Made by a program: the position numbers and the translations under genes. Shown piece by piece: positions 6,167-14,651 of a DNA stretch of 23,903 bases (positions within the stretch are counted from its first letter, which is position 1; each line of letters begins with the position of its first letter). The notes beneath the pieces were generated by a model. It was not told the DNA's origin. It did not search any database and saw only the letters and a program-made list of their open reading frames with translations. The stretch comes from Candidatus Sumerlaeota bacterium (GTDB taxonomy: Bacteria > Sumerlaeota > Sumerlaeia > JADFCT01). The stretch covers positions 1 to 23,903 of the forward strand of contig JAPLSP010000660.1 in assembly GCA_026398575.1 (NCBI GenBank), in the 5' to 3' direction.

Positions 6167-8406
6167 TTCTTTCCCTGAGGCTTCTCTGTAGCGAGCAGCT
6201 TTTTCAGGATTGTCAGCGCGCCCGCGGCGCGGCTGGCATCCAGGGCGTCGGGCGCGGTTGCGTGAGTGGCAGAACATTGTGTCGAGGCCGTATCCGCCTT
6301 CAGCAAAACCGCCAGCGCTTCCGCTTCATGAAACGCCTTCGCAGCATCGTCCCCTTTTCCAGCGCGCAACCCGAAATAGGCGCGGCTCAGCGCGTCGTAG
6401 AATTTCACCGTCCGTTCGCCATAAGTGAAGAGCCGTTCGTCTTCGGCCACTCGCTGTGCGATGCGATCGGGCAATTGCGTTTTTTGAACTCCGTCGAGGA
6501 TTTCACGGCAGCGCGCGGCGGAAGCCAGAATCTCGACCATACTTGGGCCATCGCTGTTCGCGCCGGATTTATTCTCATACCGTAGATGTGAAGTTGTGTA
6601 TAAATCCTTCGCGCCTGTTTGCAGGCGGCGGGCCAGGCCGTATTTCAGCTCGCTGACGTTGCTGAGCATTGCTTCGAGGTTTCGATAGAAATCGCGCATC
6701 GGCCTTTGCGCGGCGCCATAACGTCCCGCGAAATAATCGTCCCAGAGCGCGGCGCAATCGGCCTTCGGGTCCCAGAGCTGGCGGGCCATCTGCCAATTGG
6801 TGAGCGCCTTATTGCCCCAGTTCTGCGTCGTGCAATGCATATAGTGAAAATGGCGGGCGCTGAGATTATAATAAACAGGAATGTCATGGGCCATGGTTGT
6901 CATGAAGCAGATCGGCAGGCATTTATAGCCGGAGACGTTGTAGTACTCGCCGATGCAAATCTGGCCGCGATAATAGCGATTGGGCGCCATCGCCCAGCCG
7001 TGCAGATGCCGATTGTAGAGGGCGTTCTTCGAGCATTTCGGGTCGTCGAAGTTGTGGACGTAGCAGCGCACGATCGGGAAATAATTGGCGATGCACATTT
7101 CGTAGTCGAAGTCTTTGGGCAGCGCGCGCGTGGGCGGTTCGAGCACGTCGGAATACGCCAGGAACAGCAGGCGCACGGGGCGGTTGATGCGGCTGGCGGC
7201 CTGGGCTTTCTTGATCGCTTGGGCGTAGGCGTGGACGAACAGCAGATTGCGGTCGGTGGGCGTGCCTTGCGCCTTGCATTTCCCGCATTCGCACCACTTG
7301 CCGACGTCAAGCATCCAGGCGTTGATGATACTGGCGTCTTTATAGCGGCCTTCAGCGAGGTCAGCCACCGCGTTCTTCATCCACTCGGCCATCGCGTCGG
7401 CGTTGGACGTGCAGAAGTTGTCGCCGAATCCCTCGCGGATTTTGTCGCTGCGCTTGCCGCCTCGCTGCGCATACCACTCCGGGTGAGCCTCGAAGTAGGT
7501 CAGTTTGCCGTCATGGTTGGCATCGCCTTGATATTCCGAGCTGACGGGATAGGGGTCTTTTGGTTTCTTCTCATCGCCCGTGAAGCTCGGATGGTCGTAG
7601 GGATAGGGCAGCGCGGGTCCGAGATAGTAATCGGTCAGCACATGTCCTCCGCCAGCCATCATGATTCCCAGCTTGTGCATGAGCGCCTTGGGCTCCTGCT
7701 CGACGCACCAGTAGTTCAGCCGGTTGCGCGCCATCCAAAGCAGGAAGTCGCGGTCGCCGCGATTTTCCCACGCGTGAAAGCCGCGCGTGAAGAACTTCGG
7801 CGTTTCCTCCGCGCTGATATCCGGCAGCGTTGCCAGCGGTTTTTGCGGAATCTCTTCATTCGCTTCGCCCGGCGCGTACCAACGCACGCCCAATCGGTGC
7901 AGCAGATCGTAAACGCCATAGAGCGTCCCGACGCGCCCGCCGCCCGCAACGAGCGTGACGCGGCGGCCATCCACCAAAGCGGATTTGATGATATAGCCTT
8001 CCGCGCCCAGTTTCTCCAAGGTGGCCTGGGAGACGTCGAGCGCCGTCGCAACCTTTGCCACGAGGGCATTTGATTTGGGCCCGCCGATGACGATCAGTTC
8101 GCCGGCGGTTGTCGCGTTATCGTCAATGATGGGAAACGCCTCGGGCGAGCCGGTCATGGCGCGCAGATAATGTTGCAGTTCGCATGCGGCAAAATTTTCG
8201 GTACAGAGCGTGTCGTCGCTCGCGTCCGCGTCGCTCCAGTTGACGCGCGCTTCGCCGCTGCCGGCGAGCGCCGCCGATTGGTATGCGCCGAAATTGACGA
8301 CAATGGTCGCGGCTTGAATGGTTGTGGCGGCGCAAAGAACTGCGAGAATCATGGAGACTGCCGCAAAGGCTCCATACCATCTCATCCGAACGGTAATCGG
8401 CATCAT
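6163..8406 (-). CDS. Secreted DUF4838 protein (GH67-type N-terminal domain)
   Basis: A 747-residue exported protein. The start at 8406 was chosen because GAGGAG (8414-8419) lies 7 nt ahead of ATG; a GTG at 8421 would also be in frame but overlaps that site. A Sec signal peptide ends near IQA before ATIVVN. An N-terminal alpha/beta region like the alpha-glucuronidase N-domain follows (ELQHYLRAMTG, ELIVIGGP, GTLYGVYDLLHRLGVRWYAP). The DUF4838 domain comes next, with CECGKCKAQGTPTDR and LLFLAYSDVLEPP. A loop DANHDGKLTYFEAHPEW inside the protein resembles a calcium-binding EF-hand. DUF4838 proteins are common in polysaccharide-degrading bacteria and are thought to be glycoside-active, though the catalytic reaction is not established. 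The gene is divergent from the SIS-like gene and convergent with the SGNH-like gene. Confidence 0.85.
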   Translation of the reverse strand: MMPITVRMRWYGAFAAVSMILAVLCAATTIQAATIVVNFGAYQSAALAGSGEARVNWSDADASDDTLCTENFAACELQHYLRAMTGSPEAFPIIDDNATTAGELIVIGGPKSNALVAKVATALDVSQATLEKLGAEGYIIKSALVDGRRVTLVAGGGRVGTLYGVYDLLHRLGVRWYAPGEANEEIPQKPLATLPDISAEETPKFFTRGFHAWENRGDRDFLLWMARNRLNYWCVEQEPKALMHKLGIMMAGGGHVLTDYYLGPALPYPYDHPSFTGDEKKPKDPYPVSSEYQGDANHDGKLTYFEAHPEWYAQRGGKRSDKIREGFGDNFCTSNADAMAEWMKNAVADLAEGRYKDASIINAWMLDVGKWCECGKCKAQGTPTDRNLLFVHAYAQAIKKAQAASRINRPVRLLFLAYSDVLEPPTRALPKDFDYEMCIANYFPIVRCYVHNFDDPKCSKNALYNRHLHGWAMAPNRYYRGQICIGEYYNVSGYKCLPICFMTTMAHDIPVYYNLSARHFHYMHCTTQNWGNKALTNWQMARQLWDPKADCAALWDDYFAGRYGAAQRPMRDFYRNLEAMLSNVSELKYGLARRLQTGAKDLYTTSHLRYENKSGANSDGPSMVEILASAARCREILDGVQKTQLPDRIAQRVAEDERLFTYGERTVKFYDALSRAYFGLRAGKGDDAAKAFHEAEALAVLLKADTASTQCSATHATAPDALDASRAAGALTILKKLLATEKPQGKN

Positions 8407-8486
8407 AAGCGCACTCCTCACTTAGATGGAAAATATCAACGACATGCCAGTTTCTTCCCAACCCCTGGCGGCCGACAAGCGGAAAA

Positions 8487-8522
8487 CCACTGGGAGCGCC
8501 ACTGGGAGCGCCACTGGGAGCG
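8487..8522. repeat. Three perfect 12 bp tandem units
   Basis: CCACTGGGAGCG occurs three times in a row, in the untranslated leader region of the minus-strand DUF4838 gene. The unit length is a multiple of three, but no supported gene covers it. Confidence 0.9.
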
Positions 8523-8649
8523 ACAGCATCTCTGCTGGCGCATCTCCGTCATCCACCCCACACCTCGCCATGCCCGCATCCCCAAACAACAGCTGGAAGC
8601 TGGGAAGATGCTCTTCGAGAAGCCGCGCTAAAGCACGCTATGGAAAAAA

Positions 8650-8855
8650 AATTCATGCGGATTGGAGCAGCGCCAGCATTTGGAGTGCGGTTGCTTGCTG
8701 CCGCTTTAGCTACGCCAATCTTATAGATCTATAGATCATAGAAGCTAAAGCGGCAGCAAGCAACCGCACTCCAAATGCTGGCGCCGCTCCCGACTGCATT
8801 GCTCTCGTCTCTTAAGCAAAAATACGTGATCGTAATTCAGAGTCAGAGCGCTTAG
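8650..8855. repeat. Dispersed palindromic repeat, copy 4 (long hairpin with AT-rich loop)
   Basis: Inverted arms lie at 8666-8711 and 8743-8788 (46 bp, one mismatch). The 31 bp loop contains the perfect palindrome TATAGATCTATA (8722-8733). The 5' motif ATTCATGCGGATTGGAGCAG and the tail (8789-8855, GCATTGCTCTCGTC, AAAAATACGTGATCG, GAGTCAGAGCGCTTAG) match copy 3. The hairpin centre differs from copies 1 and 2, whose arms share only the outer motif, so the family has at least two core subtypes. Confidence 0.85.
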
Positions 8856-9033
8856 AGTTGTTTTGCGATAGTAATATAAAGCGCCGGGAAGCGGCGGATT
8901 TCGTTGGCGCCTGGCGCTGGACGAAACCTTCGGGACGAAACCTTGCACTTGATTCATGCCATTGTCAGCGATCACCATCCAAACACGCAAATGCGAACAA
9001 GTCCCAGACTGCAAGCCATCCGGAGGAATCTTC

Positions 9034-10458
9034 ATGCGCACGACACTTCGAGCGCCAGCCATCTGCATTATAGCCGCCAGCATCCTTGGCATCTGGATCG
9101 TTGTTGCAGAGAATGCAGCTCTCTGCCCGGCTCAGGCGCCTGCGCCCGCTTCCCCGCTTGCCTCTGCCGACGCGACCATCAACAATCGCGAGGGATGGGC
9201 GCCATGGACGGCCAACTCCATTCAGCCGCCCCCGGAAATCATACCTGCCAAACTTCCCCCTCTGGCGCCTCAACCCGGAGACGGCGAGACGGAGATCATT
9301 GTCCGGCGGGCGATTGCATGGTTCGATCAGGCGATCAAGGACGCGGATATGCTGACCTCTCCCGCCGAGGCCGCCAGCGATGGCATTCTCGCGGGCGGAA
9401 AGATGTACGCTTGCGGCTCCCCCGGATTCATTCTGGAATATTATGGCCGCGCCGGCGGATACTCGTTCCTCACGGCCTTCTCCGGCGACAAGATATCCAA
9501 ACTCGCTCGGAACGACGTCCTGTTGATTGGCCAGTTGACTGCCAAGGACGAATGCGCGCTCGATCATGACTTTGTCGCGCTGACCAGCGGCGGCGGATGG
9601 AACTGCCCCGCCACCGTCATCCATATCGCCAGCCACAACTTCGTTCGCGTCCAGCGCACCGCACCGCTCGTTTTCAAGGACCACTGGAAGGGGCGGCTGA
9701 CCCTCCTGGATACCAAGGCGCCGGAAGGCTCGAGTTGGTCGGACGTGTCTCTGAGCCAGATGTCCGCCTTGGCTGTGGGATGGGCTTTTCATGGCGAAGT
9801 GTTCGCCGCCGCCAGCCGCCGGGGCAAGACTCTGGCCAGCTACGGCAGCGACTGCGAGCCATACGGCAAGGATTGGGACAAGACCGTCGAAGGCAGGAAC
9901 GTCAACGACCGCTTTAAGATTCCGCCCATTCCCGCCGGCAAGATCGCGCGGGACTATTACCGCATCTGCCAAAAGCAGCTGGCGGATTTCCTGGAGACCC
10001 GGCAGGCGAACCAGGTCCGCCTGGCCGCCCAGCGGATGTCCCGGACCATGAAGAACGGCAAAGCCATCTTCATCGTGGTCAGCGGACACGTCCATAACCA
10101 GGGCGCGATCATCCCACGTGAGTTTCTACGGATGACGATCTATGGGCGGAGTTGGGAATGGCGTCCCAAGATCATGCAGCCGGGCGACCTGCTCTTCTGG
10201 CTGGGCTACCTGGAGTACCCCAAAAAGGAAATCGGCGATGCGCTGGGACGCGGCGGAGACGTGGTGTCGTTGATCGTGCCCGACGGCCCCACCACCGACC
10301 ACGAGACAACCATCCGCAGCTGCTGGGCCAATTGGGATACGGTCATCAATGTGCCGGACTTCCCGGTGCGCATCCTGCCCACGTCGGGCGTGGTTCAGAC
10401 GGCGCAATGGTACGCGCTGATAGCCGAAACTCAAAAGATATTTCAAAAAGCGGAATAG
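9034..10458 (+). CDS. Exported protein resembling tandem SIS (sugar isomerase) domains
   Basis: A 474-residue protein. ATG 9034 is preceded by CGGAGGA (9021-9027, GGAGG 7 nt before the start) and begins a signal-peptide-like segment (MRTTLRAPAICIIAASILG...CPAQA). I do not recognise a named family. The layout suggests two SIS-type Rossmann domains. In the first, GGKMYACGSPG near residue 121 leads to YYGRAGG, and NDVLLIGQLT follows. In the second, NGKAIFIVVSGHVHNQ near residues 341-355 is followed by PGDLLFWLGYLEYPKKEIGD, GGDVVSLIVPDG and a closing FPVRILPTSGVVQTAQW. These resemble the nucleotide-free sugar-phosphate binding loops and the PTSG/STS end motif of SIS proteins. Export would be odd for a phosphosugar enzyme. 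The fold assignment is an inference; the coding status is secure. Confidence 0.55.
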   Translation: MRTTLRAPAICIIAASILGIWIVVAENAALCPAQAPAPASPLASADATINNREGWAPWTANSIQPPPEIIPAKLPPLAPQPGDGETEIIVRRAIAWFDQAIKDADMLTSPAEAASDGILAGGKMYACGSPGFILEYYGRAGGYSFLTAFSGDKISKLARNDVLLIGQLTAKDECALDHDFVALTSGGGWNCPATVIHIASHNFVRVQRTAPLVFKDHWKGRLTLLDTKAPEGSSWSDVSLSQMSALAVGWAFHGEVFAAASRRGKTLASYGSDCEPYGKDWDKTVEGRNVNDRFKIPPIPAGKIARDYYRICQKQLADFLETRQANQVRLAAQRMSRTMKNGKAIFIVVSGHVHNQGAIIPREFLRMTIYGRSWEWRPKIMQPGDLLFWLGYLEYPKKEIGDALGRGGDVVSLIVPDGPTTDHETTIRSCWANWDTVINVPDFPVRILPTSGVVQTAQWYALIAETQKIFQKAE

Positions 10459-10857
10459 CAATCAATACCCGCCCATAATAGGCAAATAACCGTTACCCCG
10501 CATTTCTCACCACCAATGCCCTGAAAGGGCCGAAAGAAAACAGCCCAGGGCAACGCCCTGGGAACAGCCAATCCCCATTCCTATCAAGCCCTGTAAGGGC
10601 GGAAGAGATAGTGAGGAAAGGCAATGGCTTGCTTCTTTCGCCCTTTCAGGGCTTTCCGAAATTTCTGCGCTCTGTTCCCTGGGCGTTGCCCTGGGCTGTT
10701 TTCTTTTTGCCCTTTCAGGGCATTACGGAACACCGTTTGCATCTGAGCTATTATAGAGAGCGGGCTGATCTTGGTGAGAAATCCAGGTTACCCCCTCGGC
10801 GTAAATTGCGCCAGTTCGTAGATTGCAAAATATTTTTCACTTTTCTGCATTTTTTGG
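10459..10857. other. Intergenic region carrying an inverted pair of palindromic repeats
   Basis: No gene is supported here. Bases 10516-10723 hold two facing copies of a GC-rich palindromic repeat (listed separately). The rest, 10724-10857, is AT-richer and leads into the promoter at 10858. An open frame starting at 10611 crosses the repeat and is in frame with the HTH gene, but its upstream part is repeat sequence and was not included. Confidence 0.6.
10516..10723. repeat. Inverted pair of GCCCTGAAAGGGC / CAGCCCAGGGC palindromic repeats
   Basis: The outer arms 10516-10566 and 10673-10723 are 51 bp inverted copies with only a few mismatches. Each contains GCCCTGAAAGGGC (itself palindromic) and CAGCCCAGGGC-AAC-GCCCTGGG, a second hairpin. 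Inner units (10587-10600 and about 10639-10653) repeat the GCCCT...AGGGC motif in opposite orientation. The whole could fold as one large cruciform or as several small hairpins. From memory, repeats of this type are common in several Bacteroidota and PVC-group genomes; this was not searched. It resembles REPIN-type doublets spread by IS200-like transposases, but no such gene is in the window. Confidence 0.8.
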
Positions 10858-10887
10858 TTGACAGAAGCGACACAAGCGTCATAAGAT
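10858..10887 (+). promoter_or_regulatory. Sigma70-type promoter for the HTH-cyclase-giant protein operon
   Basis: A perfect TTGACA (10858-10863) is followed after 18 bp by TAAGAT (10882-10887, four of six consensus bases). The surroundings are AT-rich. It would give a short leader before the HTH gene. No other promoter-like pair this good was seen before the cyclase or giant-protein genes. Confidence 0.55.
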
Positions 10888-10922
10888 TTCTATGTAAACT
10901 ATGCATAAGGATGCAGCCCCAA

Positions 10923-11129
10923 ATGGACAACGCAGAGTTCGTAACCGTTGAGGAATTGGCGGACAAGCTGAAGGTCAGCTCCCGCACGATTCAGCGATTT
11001 GTGCGGCGCAAGGAATTGTCTGCGATCCGCATTGGCCGGCAGTGGCGTTTCCGGCGCGAATGGATTGAACGTTGGCTGGCGAAGCAAACGGTGATCGCCG
11101 ATCAACAAGCCAATCAACAACCCGATTAA
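10923..11129 (+). CDS. Small excisionase/MerR-type HTH DNA-binding protein
   Basis: A 68-residue protein consisting almost entirely of one helix-turn-helix domain of the excisionase/HTH_17 type. FVTVEELADKLKVSSRTIQRF forms the helix pair, VRRKELSAIRIGRQWRF the wing, and REWIERWLAKQ the last helix. The short Gln/Asn-rich tail ends QQANQQPD. The start at 10923 is favoured because AAGGA (10907-10911) lies 11 nt before it; ATG 10911, four codons earlier, overlaps that site. The gene follows a promoter and precedes the cyclase by 41 nt, so it is probably an operon regulator or a nucleoid-type DNA binder acting on its own promoter. Such proteins also occur as phage excisionases, but no integrase is present. 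Confidence 0.8.
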   Translation: MDNAEFVTVEELADKLKVSSRTIQRFVRRKELSAIRIGRQWRFRREWIERWLAKQTVIADQQANQQPD

Positions 11130-11170
11130 CCGTCCGATCAACTATCCATGATCCTGGAGGAGAATCCCGC

Positions 11171-14100
11171 ATGAAGACTTGCTCGCAGTGTTTTGCCGAC
11201 ATTCTGGATGACGCCATAAAGATCTGCCCGATGTGCGGCGCCAGCGTGGCGCCGCCCGAGGCGGACGAAGCGGCGGCGCAAGGCGCCGAGGAGTTGACCG
11301 AGGAGGCGATGGCTTTCCGCCGGCAGTTCCAAGAGCGCGAGATATTTCTTTCGGAGAAAATCCTGAAGCACACGGAAGACCTTCTGGCGAAAGCCGGCGC
11401 GGAATTGCGCCGTGCGACGGTGCTGATGGTGGACTTGTGCGGATTCACGCGCGCCGGGACGCAGATGAACGCCGAGCAGCTGTCGAACCTGGCCTCCGGT
11501 TTCTATAAAATCTGCTCGGACTGCATCATCCGGCGCGGCGGATTCGTCGTCAAGTTCATCGGCGACGCCGCCCTGGCCGTCTTTGGCGCGCCGGTGGCTT
11601 ATGATCGCGACACTGAAAACGCCGTCTATGCGGGCTTGGATATCCGCGAGCGGTTCCGCTACATGCATCCCGAGGGAGGGCCGGGCAAGGCTGTTTCGGT
11701 GGGATTGGCCACGGGCGTCGTGCGCTCGGGCGTGATCGAGACTCCGGCGGGAAAGTCCTTCGACATCCTGGGCGACACCGTCAATCTGTGTGCGCGGCTT
11801 CAGGCGCAGGCCGGAACGAACACGATCTTCGTCTGCCGCGAAACGCAGCACGTGGTGGAGCGGCAGTTCGTCACGGAACCGACGCAGCCATTGAAGTTGA
11901 AAAATTTCGCGGACGCCTACGTCGCATACAAAATCATCGAAGAGAAACGCCAGCCGCTGCCGCGGCGCATATTTGACACGCCGTTTTCCGGACGCGAAAA
12001 GGAATTGGGCGCCCTGATCAAGTTCATTGCCGAATCGGCGGGAAAGGCGGGGGCGCCGCATGCCGGGAAGCCGGCGCTGCGGATCGCCCACGTCAAGGGA
12101 GAGGCGGGATTGGGCAAAAGCCGGCTGGTGCATGAAGCCCTCAAAATCGCCGGCGCCAGCGAACAAGTGCTGCTCTGGGAGGCGGCGCCCGGCACGGCGA
12201 ACATCCTGCTTCATCCGGTGCTCGAGTGGCTGCGACGGGAGCTGGGATTGACGCAGCACGATTCGCCTTCCTCGATCCAGGAGGCGATCCGGCATTACCT
12301 GACGATCTGGCTGCCGCAGGAGGAGGGCGCGGCGGCCCTGCTGGAATACATTTTCGGGGTACCCAGCGCCATCCAGGCGCTTCAGGGCGCTCCCCCGCTC
12401 CGGATTCAGCAGAATCTTTTCAGCCTTATCCGCCAGATCATTCAGGCCCGGATGCGTTCGCATGAAGACGGCGGCGTCATCCTGGTGGCCGACGATGTCC
12501 AGTGGGCCGATCCGTTGACGATCAACCTGTTGATGAAACTGATGAACTGGCCGGAGGAGGCGGACGCCTCGCCGGCGCCTTCAACGCCTCCCAGCCATCC
12601 CATGACCCTGATTCTCATTTACCGCACGGAGGACAAACCGCCGGTCGAACGTACGCAGGACCATCTGATGATCCAGTTGATGGCTCTGCGCAGCGAGGAG
12701 CGCCTGGCGCTGCTCGAACGTCTCGTCCCGGCGGACGAGTTTCCCGAAGAAATCCGCCAGTTGATTCTGTCGAAGGGCTCGGGCAACCCGCTCTTCCTGG
12801 AGGAGATGAAGCGGCTGGCGCAGAGCCTGATGGTCGAGAATCCCGACATAGGCGTGGAGAAGATGGCGCTGAAGCTCACCGAGCAAATGCCGACGTCGCT
12901 CCATGACACGATCCTTTCGCGCATTGACCGGCTTGAGACGCGCGGACGGCAGGTGCTGCAATGCGCCTCGCTCCTCGGCGTGGAATTCGCCTTCACCCTG
13001 ATCGAGATGTTCGACGTGATCCGCGAGGGATTGGGCGATCAGATCCAAGTCTTGTGCGACACGCAGTATCTCAACGAACTCGGCGAAATGCCGCCGTCGC
13101 CGCGCGACTTCCACTACTATTTCACGCACGGCCTTTTTCGCGACGTCGCCTATTCGACGCTGCTCGAAGAGCAAAAGAAAAAACTCCATCTGACGCTGGC
13201 GAAGAAGCTCGAGGAACGGTTCTCGGACCGCGTCAGCGAATATCACGAGCTGCTGGCGTTTCATTACTCGCGCGGCGCCGATCCGCAAAAGGCGCTCTAT
13301 CACCTGATCAAGGCCGGCGACCGCCAATTGGGGATGGGCGGCGCGGCGCGCGCGCTGGACAATTATTCCGAGGCGATTGAAATCCTGCGGCAGTTGACGC
13401 CTTCCGTGGCGCGCAACTGCCAGATGGCCCGTGTCCTGAACCGCTGCGGACGGCTCCATCGCACGATGGGACAGCACGAGGAGGCCGACGAAATGTTCGC
13501 GGGCGCTCTCGACTGCGCACAGGCGATCAAGAACGAGCGCATGGCGCTGGAGACGAAACTCGAGCAGGCATTTTCCCTGGTCTGGCGGATGCGCAGCGGG
13601 GAGGCGCGCAGTCTGCTTGAATTCGTCCGCCAGGAGGCCGGGCGGCTTGCCAATCCGAACGTCGAAATGCTGGCGACGGCCGCGCTGGCCGAAATCCATC
13701 TGCGCGAAGGACGGCTCCAGGAAGCGGTGTCGCTCAACGAAGAGGTGGCGCCGCTGGCGCAGAAAGCCGGAGCGATCCAGATTCAGGCCGACGCGTTCAA
13801 CAACATGGGGCATGCGTACTGGCGGCTAAGCCAGCTGGGGCGGGCGCTCGAATGCTTCAAGCGCGCTCTGCCGCTGCGCAACCAGGTCAATGACCGCTAT
13901 GGATTGTGCGCCACGCTGATGAATATCGGCATCATCCAGGAGCAGCAGGGGGAATCGAAAGTGGCGTTCCAGTCGTATATGAACGCCTTGAATCTCGCGG
14001 GCAAGACCGGATACGTTCAGGCCCTGGCGGCCTTGGAGTCCAACTTGTCGAATCTGCAGCAGCGGGCGGGGACGGCCGTCTCGGCTTTGGAACACGCCAC

Positions 14101-14632
14101 GCGCGCCGTGGACTATGCGCGCCGCGCGCAGGACCCCATGCTCGAAGCGATCGCGGAAGAAAACGTGGGGCTGTCGCTGGCGGCGCAGGGGCAATACGAG
14201 GCCGCCCGCCCGCCGCTCGAACGCGCCCTGGCGATCGCCCGCGAAAAGAACATGCGCGAGAAGGAAGCAGGCGTCAGCCTGCATCTCCTGGGCAACCTGT
14301 GCGATCAGGGAAAAGTGGAAAAGGCGCAAGTGGATGAGGCCAATGACTGGATGCGGCGGATCGAAGCGGGCGGCTACGTGTCGCTGGCGCCGCGGGCTTG
14401 GCGCGTCAAAGCGCGCCTGGTGGAGGCGTTGGGCGGGGCGGCTCAGGGCGAACCCGGCGCGCGCGAGTGCCTGGATAAGTCACTGGCGCTGGCGCGCGAG
14501 ATGGGCAATGTGTTCGAGGAGTTGGACATCCTTCGCGCGCTGAAGGCGTATTGCGAACGGCAGGGGGACCTGGCAGGCGCCAGCGAATTTGCTCAGACCA
14601 TCCAGGCGCTGGAAACCACAGCGGCGCTATAA
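11171..14632 (+). CDS. Class III adenylate cyclase fused to zinc ribbon, AAA-type ATPase and TPRs
   Basis: A 1153-residue cytoplasmic signalling protein. Order of parts: zinc ribbon CSQC...CPMC (residues 4-22); a short helical stretch; class III cyclase domain (about 80-260). Metal-binding aspartates are D88 (MVDLCGF) and D132 (FIGDA). The adenine-selecting pair is K128 and D198 (SFDILGD), and the transition-state pair is N205/R209 (NLCAR). All are intact, so cAMP synthesis is expected. An ATPase domain follows with Walker A GEAGLGKS (310-317) and Walker B ILVADD (D441, D442). From about residue 705 to the end are TPR-like helices. This CyaA/MalT-like layout is known in many bacteria and couples cyclase output to an unknown signal. 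GGAGGAG (11156-11162) sets the start. It lies 41 nt after the HTH gene and 19 nt before the giant gene. Confidence 0.9.
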   Translation: MKTCSQCFADILDDAIKICPMCGASVAPPEADEAAAQGAEELTEEAMAFRRQFQEREIFLSEKILKHTEDLLAKAGAELRRATVLMVDLCGFTRAGTQMNAEQLSNLASGFYKICSDCIIRRGGFVVKFIGDAALAVFGAPVAYDRDTENAVYAGLDIRERFRYMHPEGGPGKAVSVGLATGVVRSGVIETPAGKSFDILGDTVNLCARLQAQAGTNTIFVCRETQHVVERQFVTEPTQPLKLKNFADAYVAYKIIEEKRQPLPRRIFDTPFSGREKELGALIKFIAESAGKAGAPHAGKPALRIAHVKGEAGLGKSRLVHEALKIAGASEQVLLWEAAPGTANILLHPVLEWLRRELGLTQHDSPSSIQEAIRHYLTIWLPQEEGAAALLEYIFGVPSAIQALQGAPPLRIQQNLFSLIRQIIQARMRSHEDGGVILVADDVQWADPLTINLLMKLMNWPEEADASPAPSTPPSHPMTLILIYRTEDKPPVERTQDHLMIQLMALRSEERLALLERLVPADEFPEEIRQLILSKGSGNPLFLEEMKRLAQSLMVENPDIGVEKMALKLTEQMPTSLHDTILSRIDRLETRGRQVLQCASLLGVEFAFTLIEMFDVIREGLGDQIQVLCDTQYLNELGEMPPSPRDFHYYFTHGLFRDVAYSTLLEEQKKKLHLTLAKKLEERFSDRVSEYHELLAFHYSRGADPQKALYHLIKAGDRQLGMGGAARALDNYSEAIEILRQLTPSVARNCQMARVLNRCGRLHRTMGQHEEADEMFAGALDCAQAIKNERMALETKLEQAFSLVWRMRSGEARSLLEFVRQEAGRLANPNVEMLATAALAEIHLREGRLQEAVSLNEEVAPLAQKAGAIQIQADAFNNMGHAYWRLSQLGRALECFKRALPLRNQVNDRYGLCATLMNIGIIQEQQGESKVAFQSYMNALNLAGKTGYVQALAALESNLSNLQQRAGTAVSALEHATRAVDYARRAQDPMLEAIAEENVGLSLAAQGQYEAARPPLERALAIAREKNMREKEAGVSLHLLGNLCDQGKVEKAQVDEANDWMRRIEAGGYVSLAPRAWRVKARLVEALGGAAQGEPGARECLDKSLALAREMGNVFEELDILRALKAYCERQGDLAGASEFAQTIQALETTAAL

Positions 14633-14651
14633 CTTGCAGAATGAGGCGATC

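Larger units (their letters stand above)
8407..9033. other. Divergent intergenic region (627 bp)
   Basis: This stretch lies between two divergently transcribed genes for exported proteins. It holds three perfect 12 bp tandem units (8487-8522), repeat copy 4 (8650-8855) and a leader of about 180 bp before the gene at 9034. Promoters for both neighbours should be here, but I see no convincing -35/-10 pair. Small open frames across the region run into the repeat, lack ribosome binding sites and were not called. Confidence 0.6.

Noticed and set aside
8426..8734. 102-codon plus-strand frame in the divergent region
   Set aside because: It has no ribosome binding site, starts in the leader of the opposite gene, crosses the 12 bp tandem units and ends inside repeat copy 4.
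972..8855. CRISPR array
   Set aside because: The repeats are long hairpins at irregular distances of 2-3 kb with genes between them, with no short regular spacers and no cas genes.
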